Notes: generated from the sequence alone by a model not told the origin. Positions 10,851 to 37,869 are shown, counted from the first letter of the stretch. The stretch: DNA of 64,000 bases from Lumbricus terrestris (GCA_949752735.1 OX457038.1:24364655-24428654); one strand, 5' to 3'. Translations and numbers: made by a program.

Positions 10851-11658
10851 GGTCTGGTCAATAAACTTCTAAATGAGGGAAAATATTCAGTAAATACTTG
10901 TCAATATAAATTTCGGGGCTAAGGCTGCAGCGCTCAATTTTAGCTGTTTCTTGGGCGACCATACTGTGTACATGGACAGGCAACACAATCTTCGGGATTA
11001 CCCAGATGCAATTTTGTTAAATTATTAGGTCCGCGACCAAAGAGTCGAACTTATCATAAACTAGGGTGACCATTTTCTGACCATCAAAAACCGGGACACT
11101 TTTTGGAAACATCATCATCATCATCAATCGAGGGACCAGTGCCTGATGCCGTTCTCGTTATGAGAGATGAAGTACTCTACAAGTTCCTAATAGGAGAGAG
11201 GTTCTAAGAGTTGGGTGGCCAATCATTCGGCTTTTTGTGTGACGGGAGGTTGTCGTCTAGCCACTTGGTCGTCACAGTGAAGGAGTCTCATATGCTAGAC
11301 CTGAAGTGTTGATGACTTAATTTTGAGGTTGGGTGGTCTGTCCTCTCGATATTCTGCAACTTTTGGAATTATTATGTTTACAAATCAAATCTAACGTCTT
11401 GATCCAATGGGCTAAAAAGTTATGCATCAGTTGTAGACATTAACAATGGTTAATCGACAACAAGAGCTTTTTTATTATCATGAACTGAAATGGCACAAAA
11501 CCGATAAAATTGTTTGCTGGTTTTTGTTGGTACTTTCTTGGCGATTATTTTTGCAAAACTACTTGAGGAGCTTTTACCTTTTACAAATGATGACTTTTAC
11601 GTACTGTGGTTTTGATTAAGAGACTGACATGTCTTTGTTGTAGTTGGTTAAAGATCAT
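10851..11658. other. Upstream flank of ARPC1
   Basis: No other exon is seen here. A CATCATCATCATC run at 11103 precedes about 230 bases that may be a degraded repeat. The ARPC1 promoter and 5' UTR should lie here or further upstream, but no core promoter motif is convincing. Confidence 0.4.
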
Positions 11659-26543
<14,885 letters not shown>

Positions 26544-28099
26544 GGAGATTGTTCTTTAATTCATTATCAATTTTTTAAATTGCTATTTCATGTAATTTAC
26601 TTGCACGGTGAAAATACAACCTCCTTAGTCCTTGAATTGAAACACAGTATTAATTTTTGCTTCAATCTTAGCAAAATTTGTTAATTCAATTGCAGCGTGT
26701 AATGTTGATTCTGAAAGTGCATAGGCAAGTAAAATGAACATGAATTTGGAGTTTGTTAGTGATTTTTATATAGATAGATGAATTGACAAGACTGCAATTC
26801 AGTCATGTAATTTACTTGCACGTAAATTATTGGCTTGTCGTGAATCAGTTTCTCAGTGGGTTCTCTATGTCAAGTTTTGATCCGTGACCTTCAAATTATT
26901 ATCTCTGACCTTCCAATTATGGAGTGTCTAGGCCGTAATTGAGCTACTGCTGCAGGTAGGCCAAGCATTTCAATTATGCTGAAGTTTAGGTACAACATGA
27001 AGCAATTTTGTGTTTTGGACTTTGTATTCCACGTTTTGTAGCTCTATTGTCCAAGTCCTATTTATGCTTAAAACAAAATTCTTATATGTTGCAGTTGATT
27101 TTCATGTGATTTTCATATGGCTAGGGAACAATGACAGGTTTTTATCGGCAGTGTAAAATTTTGTTTGATATGTCGATACACAACGGCTGTTATTTATTTG
27201 CTTGTGCTGAGTGCTCGCATACCAAGAAAGTTTTGAAACCATTTTCTATAACACTACTGCAGGTGTGCTTTGGCTAGGTTATTGTGATTTTTTAGTGAAG
27301 TTATTGAGTTATTTTATTTTCAAACCTCTTTCTGTGTTATTATTATCACGAGTCTAGTCTTGAAGCTTCACATGAAGCAGCTTTGCCAAAATGGCATACT
27401 TTAGTGCTTTACATTACCAATGGGCAATTGGTAGCCATCAGAGTCGTTGCCTTATAGACTTGTGTTTTCTGGCATAATTATTTAGTTTTGTTTATTTAAT
27501 TCTGCTATAATTGCTGAGTTTTGTGTTATGAGTTTTAATTGCAAACTGTTGCACTTTAATTTGAATATTGTTTTACAATTTATTTCATCATCATTATCAT
27601 GGCTATATGTAATTTATGTTAATTCTTTATATAATAGCAATACTCCTTACATAATCAATGTCCTTTGCTTGAGGATTTCGGGTAAAGATGTTGTGCAAGC
27701 TCATTTCAATGCTAGTACTATTTCCTGTTTACCAGTGTCTGTAATTTAACAAAAAGAACATTCATGCTGAGCAATTGTTGTTGCCGATAAAATGGATCCT
27801 TTAACCTATTTATGAAATTGTGTTAATTCATGAAATCTTGAATCTCAGTATGAAAATTTATTAGTTATGAAACGTTCTAACACGGAACGCAGTCTCACAG
27901 AAATCAAATCTTATTGAATGACTTCTAAACCATTGTTGTCAATCAATTGGTCAAATTTTTACTGCCACTGTATTCCATATATCAGTTAAACATTGGTATT
28001 TTACAAACAGACGTTGGCAAAGGAGTGGCCCAGCTCAGAATGGATGTAATCCCGCCATTATGAACACTTGATTTTCCCATTTAATTATGTCAAGGTTGG
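26544..28099. other. ARPC1 3' flank, no gene seen
   Basis: AT-rich intergenic sequence. A short phrase, TCATGTAATTTACTTGCACG, occurs at about 26590 and again at about 26804. No exon of another gene was recognised. Confidence 0.45.
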
Positions 28100-28702
28100 T
28101 TCATCATCATCAGCAGCAACCGTGGGCTCAATACCTGTAGGTGTCCGATGCTTTCTTCACAATGTCCCTCCACTCGAGTCTGTCTTGAGCCGCATGCCCC
28201 AGCTTCTGTAGGTCTTTTCCACACCAATCTACAATGTCATCCACCCACTCTCGATGTATCCTTCCTCTTTTTTTGTTGCCCTCCATTATTCCAAACATCA
28301 GAGTCCTGATCTTTCTGTCTTCTTTCATCCTGCAGATATGTCCGAACAATCTCAGTTTTCGTTGTATAACCTTCTGCATAAGGCTCTCAGTCGAATCCAC
28401 CACTTTGTAGACCTCTTCATTGCTAATCTTCTGTGTCCATCCTATCCTCAAGATTTTCCTATAGGATTTTCTCTCAAATGCTAACACTTCTTTGCGAATC
28501 TTTCGTTAGTGCCCATGTCTCGCATCCATACATCATGCTGCTAAACACACATGTCTTTAATACCTCCAACTTTGTTTTTATGCTGGTTGATTTGCTTTTC
28601 AGAATTTTCTCCATTGCTTTTAACACCGCTGTTCCTCTTGCTATTAGTATTTTTATTTCACTCTTGCAATCTAGGTCAAATGTCATATTGCTTCCAAGGT
28701 AA

Positions 28703-29412
28703 GTATTGTATTGTATTGTATAAAAACATTTATAAAGCGCCTCTACTAGGGTGAATCGTTCAGAGGCGCTCCCAGTGCGCAAGGCCACGAGAGAAGAAAT
28801 CGGTTTTAAGAAAAGAAAATGAGGAGGAGGGATTACCTGTCAGAAGTTGAGATCGAGTAGAAGGAGAGAGCGTATTCCAAAGAGAGGGGCCAATTGATGT
28901 AAAGGAACGGGACTGAGCCATAGCCGTTCTAGTAGGAGGTACTAGAAGTTCAAATCTGTCTAAAGAGCGGAGTGGACGATGTGAGGAGGCTGAAACTGGC
29001 CTGCGAATTCCATTGGTTAGATATTTTGGGGCAAGACCCCATTGTGCTTTAGAGACCAAAATGAGAATTTTGAACTTAATGCGCACAGTTAGAGGAAGCC
29101 AATGGAGCTGCTCAAACATAAAAGTAGAGATATGAGAGTAGCGTGGAAGGCGTGCAATTAATCGGGCGGCCGCGTTAAGGACCGACTGCAAAGGTGAGAG
29201 TCTAACCCTGGGAAGACCAATTAAAAGAGAATTACAGTAGTCAATTCTGGAGCAAATGAAAGCATGGACCAAAGTGGTAAAAACAGAAGGCGAAACAGAA
29301 CGCCGAACTGCCCTTAGACGCCTTAAATGAAAATATGAAGAGCGTGTAAGATTAGATATATGGTCTTTAAATGAAAGGGAACTATCTAGAGTAACACCCA
29401 GATCACGAAAGT
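28703..29412 (-). mobile_element. CR1-like LINE 3' fragment inserted in the RTE-like LINE
   Basis: A - strand frame (29272-28760) reads HAFICSRIDYCNSLLIGLP, IARLPRYSHISTFMFEQLHW, SFTSIGPSLWNTLSP and DFFSRGLAHWE, very close to the LINE at 14456-16077. It has a GTATT-type tail. GTAA at both junctions fits a short target duplication. It is 5'-truncated. Confidence 0.9.
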
Positions 29413-29506
29413 AAACCTGTCTACGTTATCCATGTGTATTCCTTCCACCGTTGCCACTGCATGATGTCTTTATCGCTAAATACCATCGTTTTTGTCTTAT
29501 CAAAGT

Positions 29507-29935
29507 TCATTCATTAGATGCATTTATATAGCGCCTCTTCAAGGGGGCTACTCGGAGATGCTCCCAACATCAGCGCGGCCAAATAAAACTTTCTTAAGAT
29601 GAGAGAGGAAAGCCTGAGAAAGATTTTTACAAAGAGAGCGGAGGGTCGGAGGAAGACCAATCCAGGTTGAACAAGAAAGCACAGTTCTGCATAGTGGAAG
29701 TACCAGCAAAAGGGACTGAGAACAGACTTTGTTCAGTTGAACGAAGGGAGCGGAAATGACGAGCACTAAGAGTAGGGCTACAGAGCTCACAAAGGTAGGC
29801 AGAAGCAAGGCCTAGCTCAGACGGGCAATTGGTAGGCCAGCATAGAGAGAGCAGCAGTAGTCAAGTCTGGTGGTAACAAAAGAATGGACAAGGGTTGCAG
29901 CAACAGTAGGAGTAAGCGAGCAAGCAACAGTGAGT
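29507..29935 (-). mobile_element. Second CR1-like LINE fragment inserted in the RTE-like LINE
   Basis: Two shifted - strand frames give LVHSFVTTRLDYCCSLYAGLP and, after a frameshift near 29810, WIGLPPTLRSL and a KKVLFGRADVGSISE end. The tail is CTTGAAGAGGCGCTATATAAATGC plus GAAT repeats. It belongs to a different subfamily from 28703-29412. Confidence 0.85.
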
Positions 29936-30065
29936 TTGAACAATCCATATTTCTTTGCTTCCTTATTCAATAGTTGGGATGTGTCCATCCTATCATCAAG
30001 ATTTTCTTTTGGGTCCTCTTCAATGATGTTTATGCACATACCATGAACCACTCTTGCTCTTGACC

Positions 30066-30989
30066 TTGTTCATTGCAGTGTTGGTTGCACAACAACACGC
30101 TTGATTCTAGTGAAACCAGTGTTTGAACTACTATAAATTACAAGCTAATATTTTGAATTACATATCAGCAAGTTGTCAATAGTTCGAAATAAAGAACCAT
30201 AAAGTTGACCAATTAAGCTAGTTGTTATGTTATCGTAATGTACATCAGTTGATTTTCACTCATAATAAAATTGGAATTAAAAAAATCGTTCAATTGAGAA
30301 GCGAAGTCAAAATCAGATGCATCAATGAACAGTACGCAAATTGAAAAAGACTTGCTTGGACTTGAATTACATAAAAAGATTTTAAAATCTTTGACCAGCG
30401 AACGAAAATGCTTGAAGAGCCCAACTTAAGCAAGCCAAATTTTGCCCACAAAAAAGTGAAATATCATCCCTACTATCAAACTCAACCAAAAGCCCAAAGT
30501 AGCCATAGGACTGATTTTGGTTTCTGTACAACTACAGCATTTTGCCTGTTTAAAAAAATTAAACGAATATACATACATGACTAGAATTGGAAACCCTCTC
30601 GAAACCATGCACCCTTTCCAACGCCTCTCAATTTGTACGCAAAGATATAATACCATTGCAGTTCGAGGCGCATTCACACAGTTGTTTGGTGATGAGGACC
30701 ATCAACTCCAGAACAAAGCAATTTTTCATGCAGTTTCTTGTAAAAAAAATGGTGCATTTAATAAATGATTAAAATAATAATAAAATTTCTTCGGAGCTGG
30801 GACAAAAGCTAAGCACTGTATCGGGGGACCCATGAGAAACAAAACTTGTTCCAGATACGCTGGAACTTCTGCAGTGTATCTCGCTGATGATACGCTATAA
30901 TGCTGTTGCCTTTAGTGGCACTTCACTGACCAGGAAACAGAGTATGAATAGGGCCTACATGTTTTTAAATAACATTCTTGGGATACAGT
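30066..30989. other. No gene seen
   Basis: Non-coding sequence with no recognised repeat. A pair of 83-codon frames on opposite strands near 30426-30768 lacks motifs. Confidence 0.4.
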
Positions 30990-31610
30990 TTATACGAGTC
31001 TTTATTGGGGAGGGTGAAATTGTGTGCCGATTGCCTAAAATTATATACCGGTAGTGGATCTTGCTGCAGTGGAAAGAGGTCACGGAGGACATGAAGTTTG
31101 TTGCTCTGAATGGCTCTAAAGAGCACGAGGTCAGCTTCTTGTGCCAACGATTCTGCCGTTAGAGTATCAGGATGTAAGTAGCCAGCTCGTCTAAGCTGTT
31201 CATGAAGCCCTCAATGCGAATGCTGTCCCTTTCGCTCGCAAGACACCATGCAGGAGAGGGAGGCATACAACATTCTTGATATGACCGTAGCTCTTGTAAT
31301 TGTTTTCTGTCACGTCTTTCATGGAGGACCCTTGAGGGTTCTGATATAGCCTAGTGAGCAGAACCAGAGCAAAGGATCGCATTGAGGAGGTCCAATACAA
31401 CTGGTAAGCACCGGCCTAGATCAGTTAAACATTCAATGCCTGAACTGTTAGTGGGGCCATGTGTTTCAAGAGGAATAGCGGCAAAGTCATGAGTTAATTG
31501 CGACTTGCGGGAGGTTCACATAATAAGCTAACTTCACATTTGTTCGTGTTGCTGCCACTTCGGCCGCACAATCGGTGTAGATGATGTCACGTGGATATAT
31601 GAGGCAGAGC
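30990..31610 (-). mobile_element. Possible non-LTR retrotransposon 3' coding relic
   Basis: Shifted - strand frames give ADLVLFRAIQSNKLHVLRDL, then PVYNFRQSAHNFTLPNKD, which resembles the 'HVLhxLLPP..YNLRxRxHxxxLP' C-terminus of some animal LINE reverse transcriptases. Several stops interrupt it. The assignment is from pattern memory only. Confidence 0.45.
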
Positions 31611-31619
31611 ACGTGTGAA

Positions 31620-31919
31620 CAGGAGTGGATACAGAAATTTTCGAAGGGGGAGGGGCAAAATTTAGGGAAACATTTGTTGATCTTTCACCCGAAATAATGA
31701 CCTTTTTTAGTCATTTGGTCCAACTTGCCTTGAAATAATATATATACCATTTTTCCTGCCCAAAAAACTGACTTTTAGTCATTTAGCCGAATTGTCTGGA
31801 AAATATACAATTAAAACCTACTATTGAAAGATTGTTGAAACCTAATGGGGGGACACGTTCCACGGACATTTCTCAATGGGGAGGGGGCATGGCCGGACTT
31901 GCCCCTCTGGATCCGCCCG
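31620..31919. mobile_element. Degraded hAT-type element
   Basis: Ends CAGGAGTGGATACAG and, reversed, CGGGCGGATCCAG. The flanks CGTGTGAA (31612-31619) and CGTGTGGA (31920-31927) match at 7 of 8 bases. The ends resemble the better-preserved element at 35923-36368. Confidence 0.65.
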
Positions 31920-31927
31920 CGTGTGGA

Positions 31928-32440
31928 TGCTAATGGCGACCCAGGCAATGTATTTGCCCCGCGTTTGTGTAGGCAAAATGCGGTTTGCTTTACAATTATT
32001 GGTCGATTAATAAAGAGCATTCTGTTCTGTTCTCTTAGGGCTAGGCCATTACGTCCTCCGATACACTTTGACGCGAGGTACTTGGTGAAGGAATCAGAAG
32101 GATGTATAATTCGCAGTACAGAAAATTTAATGTTCACTGCAGTGACTAATTTTGACAGCAGCCCTCTAGCGGGCAGGAAAATATTGTATCTCATTTAGGT
32201 TATTGTAGCAAAATAGTGCGTTGTTATTCAGTTTATTATAGTTATGAAGAAGAATCGATGAATAATAATACTTTTTATATATTCGGGCACAAGCATTATG
32301 TTTACAAAATAGAGGAAAATCAAATGTAAACATGTAAAGCGGGCAACATTCTGTCGGCAAGAAAGCAACCGGACATACAATTTTTCTGCATTGCATGTGG
32401 GTTCTCGACCATCGGTCTACGACGCGCAGAAACCCTACGG
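31928..32440. other. No gene seen
   Basis: Unique-looking sequence with open frames of about 120 codons on both strands around 31811-32198. These overlap the hAT-type element and carry no motif. Confidence 0.4.
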
Positions 32441-32441
32441 C

Positions 32442-32480
32442 ATATTCAAATTCAAATTCAAATTCATATTCATATTCATT
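32442..32480. repeat. (TTCAAA)n / (TTCATA)n run
   Basis: About six hexamer units immediately before the 83-bp satellite array. Confidence 0.85.
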
Positions 32481-32484
32481 ATGT

Positions 32485-35414
32485 TCTGCTTATACCGAAT
32501 CTGCTATACAGGCGCACATAATAATCATCATATTCGACTGGCGCTATAATAATGCCACGGAACGTATATCAGCAGATTCGGATTTACTATACAGGCGCAT
32601 ATAATAATCATCATATTCGACTTGCGCTATAATAATGCCACGGAACGTGGATCAGCAGATTCGGATTTACTATACAGGCGCATATCATCATCATCATATT
32701 CGACTGGCGCTATAATAATGCCACGGAACGTGTATCAGCAGATTCGGATTTACTATACAGGCGCATATCATCATCATCATATTCGACTGGCGCTATAATA
32801 ATGCCACGGAACGTGTATCAGCAGATTCGGATTTACTATACAGGCGCACATAATAATCATCATATTCGACTGGCGCTATAATAATGCCACGGAACGTATA
32901 TCAGCAGATTCGGATTTACTATACAGGCGCATTTAATAATCATCATATTCGACTTGCGCTATAATAATGCCACGGAACGTGTATCAGCAGATTCGGATTT
33001 ACTATACAGGCGCACATAATAATAATCATATTCGACTGGCGCTATAATAATGCCACGGAACGTATATCAGCAGATTCGGATTTACTATACAGGCGCATAT
33101 CATCATCATCATATTCGACTGGCGCTATAATAATGCCACGGAACGTGTATCAGCAGATTCGGATTTACTATACAGGCGCATATCATCATCATCATATTCG
33201 ACTGGCGCTATAATAATGCCACGGAACGTGTATCAGCAGATTCGGATTTACTATACAGGCGCACATAATAATCATCATATTCGACTGGCGCTATAATAAT
33301 GCCACGGAACGTATATCAGCAGATTCGGATTTACTATACAGGCGCATTTAATAATCATCATATTCGACTTGCGCTATAATAATGCCACGGAACGTGTATC
33401 AGCAGATTCGGATTTACTATACAGGCGCATATCATCATCATCATATTCGACTGGCGCTATAATAATGCCACGGAACGTGTATCAGCAGATTCGGATTTAC
33501 TATACAGGCGCATATCATCATCATCATATTCGACTGGCGCTATAATAATGCCACGGAACGTGTATCAGCAGATTCGGATTTACTATACAGGCGCATATCA
33601 TCATCATCATATTCGACTGGCGCTATAATAATGCCACGGAACGTGTATCAGCAGATTCGGATTTACTATACAGGCGCACATAATAATCATCATATTCGAC
33701 TGGCGCTATAATAATGCCACGGAACGTATATCAGCAGATTCGGATTTACTATACAGGCGCATTTAATAATCATCATATTCGACTTGCGCTATAATAATGC
33801 CACGGAACGTGTATCAGCAGATTCGGATTTACTATACAGGCGCATATCATCATCATCATATTCGACTGGCGCTATAATAATGCCACGGAACGTGTATCAG
33901 CAGATTCGGATTTACTATACAGGCGCATATCATCATCATCATATTCGACTTGCGCTATAATAATGCCACGGAACGTGTATCAGCAGATTCGGATTTACTA
34001 TACAGGCGCATATCATCATCATCATATTCGACTGGCGCTATAATAATGCCATGGAACGTGTATCAGCAGATTCGGATTTACTATACAGGCGCATATCATC
34101 ATCATCATATTCGACTGGCGCTATAATAATGCCATGGAACGTGTATCAGCAGATTCGGATTTACTATACAGGCGCATATCATCATCATCATATTCGACTG
34201 GCGCTATAATAATGCCACGGAACGTGTATCAGCAGATTCGGATTTACTATACAGGCGCACATAATAATAATCATATTCGACTGGCGCTATAATAATGCCA
34301 CGGAACGTATATCAGCAGATTCGGATTTACTATACAGGCGCATATCATCATCATCATATTCGACTTGCGCTATAATAATGCCACGGAACGTGTATCAGCA
34401 GATTCGGATTTACTATACAGGCGCATATCATCATCATCATATTCGACTTGCGCTATAATAATGCCACGGAACGTGTATCAGCAGATTCGGATTTACTATA
34501 CAGGCGCATATCATCATCATCATATTCGACTGGCGCTATAATAATGCCACGGAACGTGTATCAGCAGATTCGGATTTACTATACAGGCGCATATCATCAT
34601 CATCATATTCGACTTGCGCTATAATAATGCCACGGAACGTGTATCAGCAGATTCGGATTTACTATACAGGCGCATATCATCATCATCATATTCGACTGGC
34701 GCTATAATAATGCCATGGAACGTGTATCAGCAGATTCGGATTTACTATACAGGCGCATATCATCATCATCATATTCGACTGGCGCTATAATAATGCCATG
34801 GAACGTGTATCAGCAGATTCGGATTTACTATACAGGCGCATATCATCATCATCATATTCGACTGGCGCTATAATAATGCCACGGAACGTGTATCAGCAGA
34901 TTCGGATTTACTATACAGGCGCACATAATAATAATCATATTCGACTGGCGCTATAATAATGCCACGGAACGTATATCAGCAGATTCGGATTTACTATACA
35001 GGCGCATATCATCATCATCATATTCGACTGGCGCTATAATAATGCCACGGAACGTGTATCAGCAGATTCGGATTTACTATACAGGCGCATATCATCATCA
35101 TCATATTCGACTTGCGCTATAATAATGCCACGGAACGTGTATCAGCAGATTCGGATTTACTATACAGGCGCACATAATAATCATCATATTCGACTGGCGC
35201 TATAATAATGCCACGGAACGTGTATCAGCAGATTCGGATTTACTATACAGGCGCATTTAATAATCATCATATTCGACTTGCGCTATAATAATGCCACGGA
35301 ACGTGTATCAGCAGATTCGGATTTACTATACAGGCGCATATCATCATCATCATATTCGACTGGCGCTATAATAATGCCACGGAACGTATATCAGCAGATT
35401 CGGATTTACTATAC
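32485..35414 (-). repeat. 83-bp satellite array A, about 35 copies
   Basis: The tandem unit begins ATTCGACTGGCGCTATAATA and contains CCACGGAACGTGTATCAGCA, GATTCGGATTTACTATACAG and GCGCATATCATCATCATCAT. Copies are nearly identical. Variation is confined to a few sites: GACTG/GACTT, CCACGG/CCATGG, CGTGTA/CGTATA, and the linker CATATCATC / CACATAATAAT / CATTTAATAAT. It is marked - because its reverse complement matches array B at 39333-43090. Confidence 0.97.
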
Positions 35415-35450
35415 CCGGCTCACTTTCAGCCCTGCCTAAAATGCAGATCG

Positions 35451-35813
35451 GGGGCCGTCCATAAAGTACGTCACGCTATTTTTGACCCCCTCCCCCCTGT
35501 CACAAACTGTCACACATCTCGGCCCCCCCTAAAGTACGTCACACTTTCGAACAATTTTTTTTAAACATAACCATTTACCTAACCCTCTAAACCCTAGGAT
35601 ATTATCCCTAATCCCTCTGATAGTGACGTGTGTCCCTAAACGCTTTGATAGTGACGGGAAATCAACTTTTATCCCGCCAGGCCGGGTTTTAGACACGCCT
35701 GGCCGGGCCTGGTCGGATTTTAGGTACTAAGAACAAAAAAGTATAATAAAGAATTTAAAAAATAAATGTGTGACGTCACACATGGCTTGACCCCCTCCCC
35801 CTGTCACAAACTC
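35451..35813. mobile_element. Truncated DNA element with GGGGGCCGTCCATAAAGTACG end
   Basis: The left end GGGGGCCGTCCATAAAGTA and internal repeats of TAAAGTACGTCACAC, GACCCCCTCCCCCTGTCACA and TGACGTCACACA look like a short inverted-end transposon. The expected matching right end is missing, replaced at 35814 by CAGTGGCGGCGCCAG. Confidence 0.45.
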
Positions 35814-35922
35814 AGTGGCGGCGCCAGAGACTTTTTGTAGCCAGGGCAAAGCCAGGGCAGTCATACAAGTAGCCAGGGCAGAGGGCGATCGAGTCGCGTG
35901 CACTGCAGCACGGACTTACGTA
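35814..35922. mobile_element. hAT-type left end, broken by a later insertion
   Basis: CAGTGGCGGCGCCAGAGAC matches the terminal sequence of the elements at 61268 and (reversed) 6533. A later hAT-type insertion at 35923 follows. Its own right end was not found with certainty. Confidence 0.45.
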
Positions 35923-36126
35923 CAGGGGCGGATCCAGGGGGGCCAATCCGGCCATGGCCCCCCATTTAAAAATTGCATGGAACGTGGCCCCCATTTGGTT
36001 TCAAAAACATGTAGTGGGAGAGAAAAACAGGACATCTGGCCCCCCCTATTAGAAAATCGTACGGGACGTGGCCCCCCGTTCGGAAATGGCATCTCCTTTT
36101 CCCGAAAAATTGGTTGGTTGATGACT

Positions 36127-36157
<31 letters not shown>

Positions 36158-36368
36158 ATCAACTTTTGGGCGGATAAGTTGGTATCTTTTTCCCGGAAAA
36201 TTGGTCGATGACTAAAAAAAAAAAAAAAAAAAAAGGTGATCAACTTTTTTGGCGGATAAGTTGGTATCTTTTTCCCGGAAAATTTGGTCGATGACTAAAA
36301 ATTTGTTCTATTGTCTCACAATACCAAATATTTTGGCCCCCCTTCGAAAATTCCTGTATCCGCCCTTG
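35923..36368. mobile_element. hAT-type element with perfect 8-bp TSD
   Basis: Ends CAGGGGCGGATCCAGG and, reversed, CAAGGGCGGATACAGG. CTTACGTA flanks it at 35915-35922 and 36369-36376. Inside are three copies of an ~85-bp unit with TTTTTCCCGGAAAATTGG and GATGACTAAAA, two of them extended by poly(A) tracts (36127-36154, 36214-36233). No transposase. Confidence 0.88.
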
Positions 36369-36376
36369 CTTACGTA

Positions 36377-36719
36377 GGCCTATAATTTGGCGCTACCGTG
36401 CTCACCATAAATCGCCAGTGATGCCACAGCTGATCTTTCCGTTAGATCTGGGTTTTTTGCAACTTCGTCTTTGTTTCTAGTTTGTTTTGAGACCAAATCT
36501 GGTTTTATTTTAAAATTGTAATTACTTGACCATTTGTTAGGCGTTCAAAGTCCAATTCAGAATGCCAAAAGACCTAGGTCATTGTTCAACATAATATACT
36601 ATAGTAAGTATGAAGTCACAGGTTGCCATTCCAAGGTGTAGCGTATAGAATTCATGTCTAGCGGGCCATTCCTGTATGCACAGAGTGCCAAGCTAATCTG
36701 CGACTGCATGGTCATACAG
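36377..36719. other. No gene seen
   Basis: Unremarkable non-coding sequence between a transposon and a tandem array. Confidence 0.4.
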
Positions 36720-37300
36720 GCCTGTATATGTAGTGCCAACGTAATGCGCTGCTTGTGTTAAAGGCGTGGAAATATAGGGTGTAGATATAGTGCCAACCAA
36801 ATATGCGGCCGGTCATACACGCGTGTATATAATGATAGTGCCAAACAAATCTGCTGCTGGTCAAACAGGTGTGTATATATAGCCTATAGTGCCAACCGAA
36901 TATGCTGCTAGTCATACAGGCGTGTATATATAGCCTAGTGCCAACCAAATCCGCTGCTGGTCATATACAGGCGTGTATATATAGCCTAGTGCCAAGCGAA
37001 TATGCTCCTGGTCATACAGGCGTGTATATATAGCCTAGTGCCAACCAAATCCGCTGCTGGTCATATACAGGCTTGTGTATATATAGCCTAGTGCCAAGTG
37101 AATATGCTCCTGGTCATACAGACGTGTATATATAGCCTAGTGCCAACCAAATCCGCTGCTGGTCATATACAGGCGTGTATATATAGCCTAGTGCCAAGTG
37201 AATATGCTCCTGGTCATAGGCCTACACTGCAGGCGTGTATATATAGTCTAGTGCCAACCAAATCCGCTGCTGGTCATACAGGCGTGTAGGCTATATAAGG
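36720..37300 (+). repeat. ~50-bp tandem array in alternating pairs
   Basis: About eleven units carry TATATAGCCTAGTGCCAA. Two forms alternate, one with CCAAATCCGCTGCTGGTCAT and one with GCGAATATGCTCCTGGTCAT, giving a ~103-bp dimer. The text resembles pieces of array B (TATTATAGCGCCAGTCGAAT, CGAATCTGTTGCTGG), so it is probably a diverged relative. Confidence 0.85.
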
Positions 37301-37689
37301 CTTAGTAAAACCGAGCAACTGGTATGTGAGGATATACTCAGTGCTTAAACGGTCATGGACGGCGTCCATGCACTTATTTTAAAATCTGAATGCCGTCCTG
37401 CCACTTGTTGGCTAGCACAGACGGGAGAAGTAAGGGGCGTCCAGGCACTTCTTTTGGAAAATTAAAGGATGTCCAGGCACTTATTTGTACGCACTTTAAG
37501 CACTGGATATACTACATAATTATGTAGGCATAGGCCACGTGGCCTATAAGTTTTTCATTCTGCTGCAAGTCATTAGATGTCTTGCATTGATAGTACATTA
37601 TGCTTAAGGAATATACTTTAAACCACGGTTTGTAGGCCATGTGAATAAACGGTTTGTATGTGTATAAGCACACTGTATAGACCTTATAC
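37301..37689. other. Spacer with GTCCAGGCACTT repeats
   Basis: Three loosely spaced GGCGTCCAGGCACTT-like phrases occur near 37360-37490. No gene seen. Confidence 0.5.
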
Positions 37690-37835
37690 CCCGCAGTCGA
37701 TCGAGTCGTGGGCTACGATCGACTTGGCTCGTGCGACGATCGACTCGATCGACTTCGTCGACTCGCCGACCTCTCGACGACTCGATCGACTCGGCTCGGC
37801 AAACGATCGACTCGATCGACTTCGCGTCGACTTGA
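37690..37835. repeat. CGATCGACTCGATCGACTT palindromic cluster
   Basis: Repeated GATCGACTCGATCGACTT and CTCGACGACTCG units, largely self-complementary because GATC and TCGA are palindromes. The cluster is CpG-dense within an AT-rich region. Confidence 0.85.
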
Positions 37836-37869
37836 CCTAGTTTTGTCTCTTGCTCACCTCTGCAGTTAT

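Larger units (their letters stand above)
28100..30065 (-). mobile_element. RTE-like LINE fragment split by two LINE insertions
   Basis: Host pieces are 28100-28702, 29413-29506 and 29936-30065. Read 5' to 3' on the - strand they give GMCINIIEEDPKENL, LLNKEAKKYGLF, KTKTMVFSDKD, VDRFT joined to YLGSNMTFDLDC, MMYGCETWALTKDSQ, GWTQKISNEEVYKVV, RLFGHICRMKED and EWRDIVKKASDTY: the reverse transcriptase end of a 'YGCETW' type element. The VDRFT/YLGS join proves that 28703-29412 is an insertion. A CATCATCATC tail marks the 3' end. The exact clade is uncertain. Confidence 0.85.
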
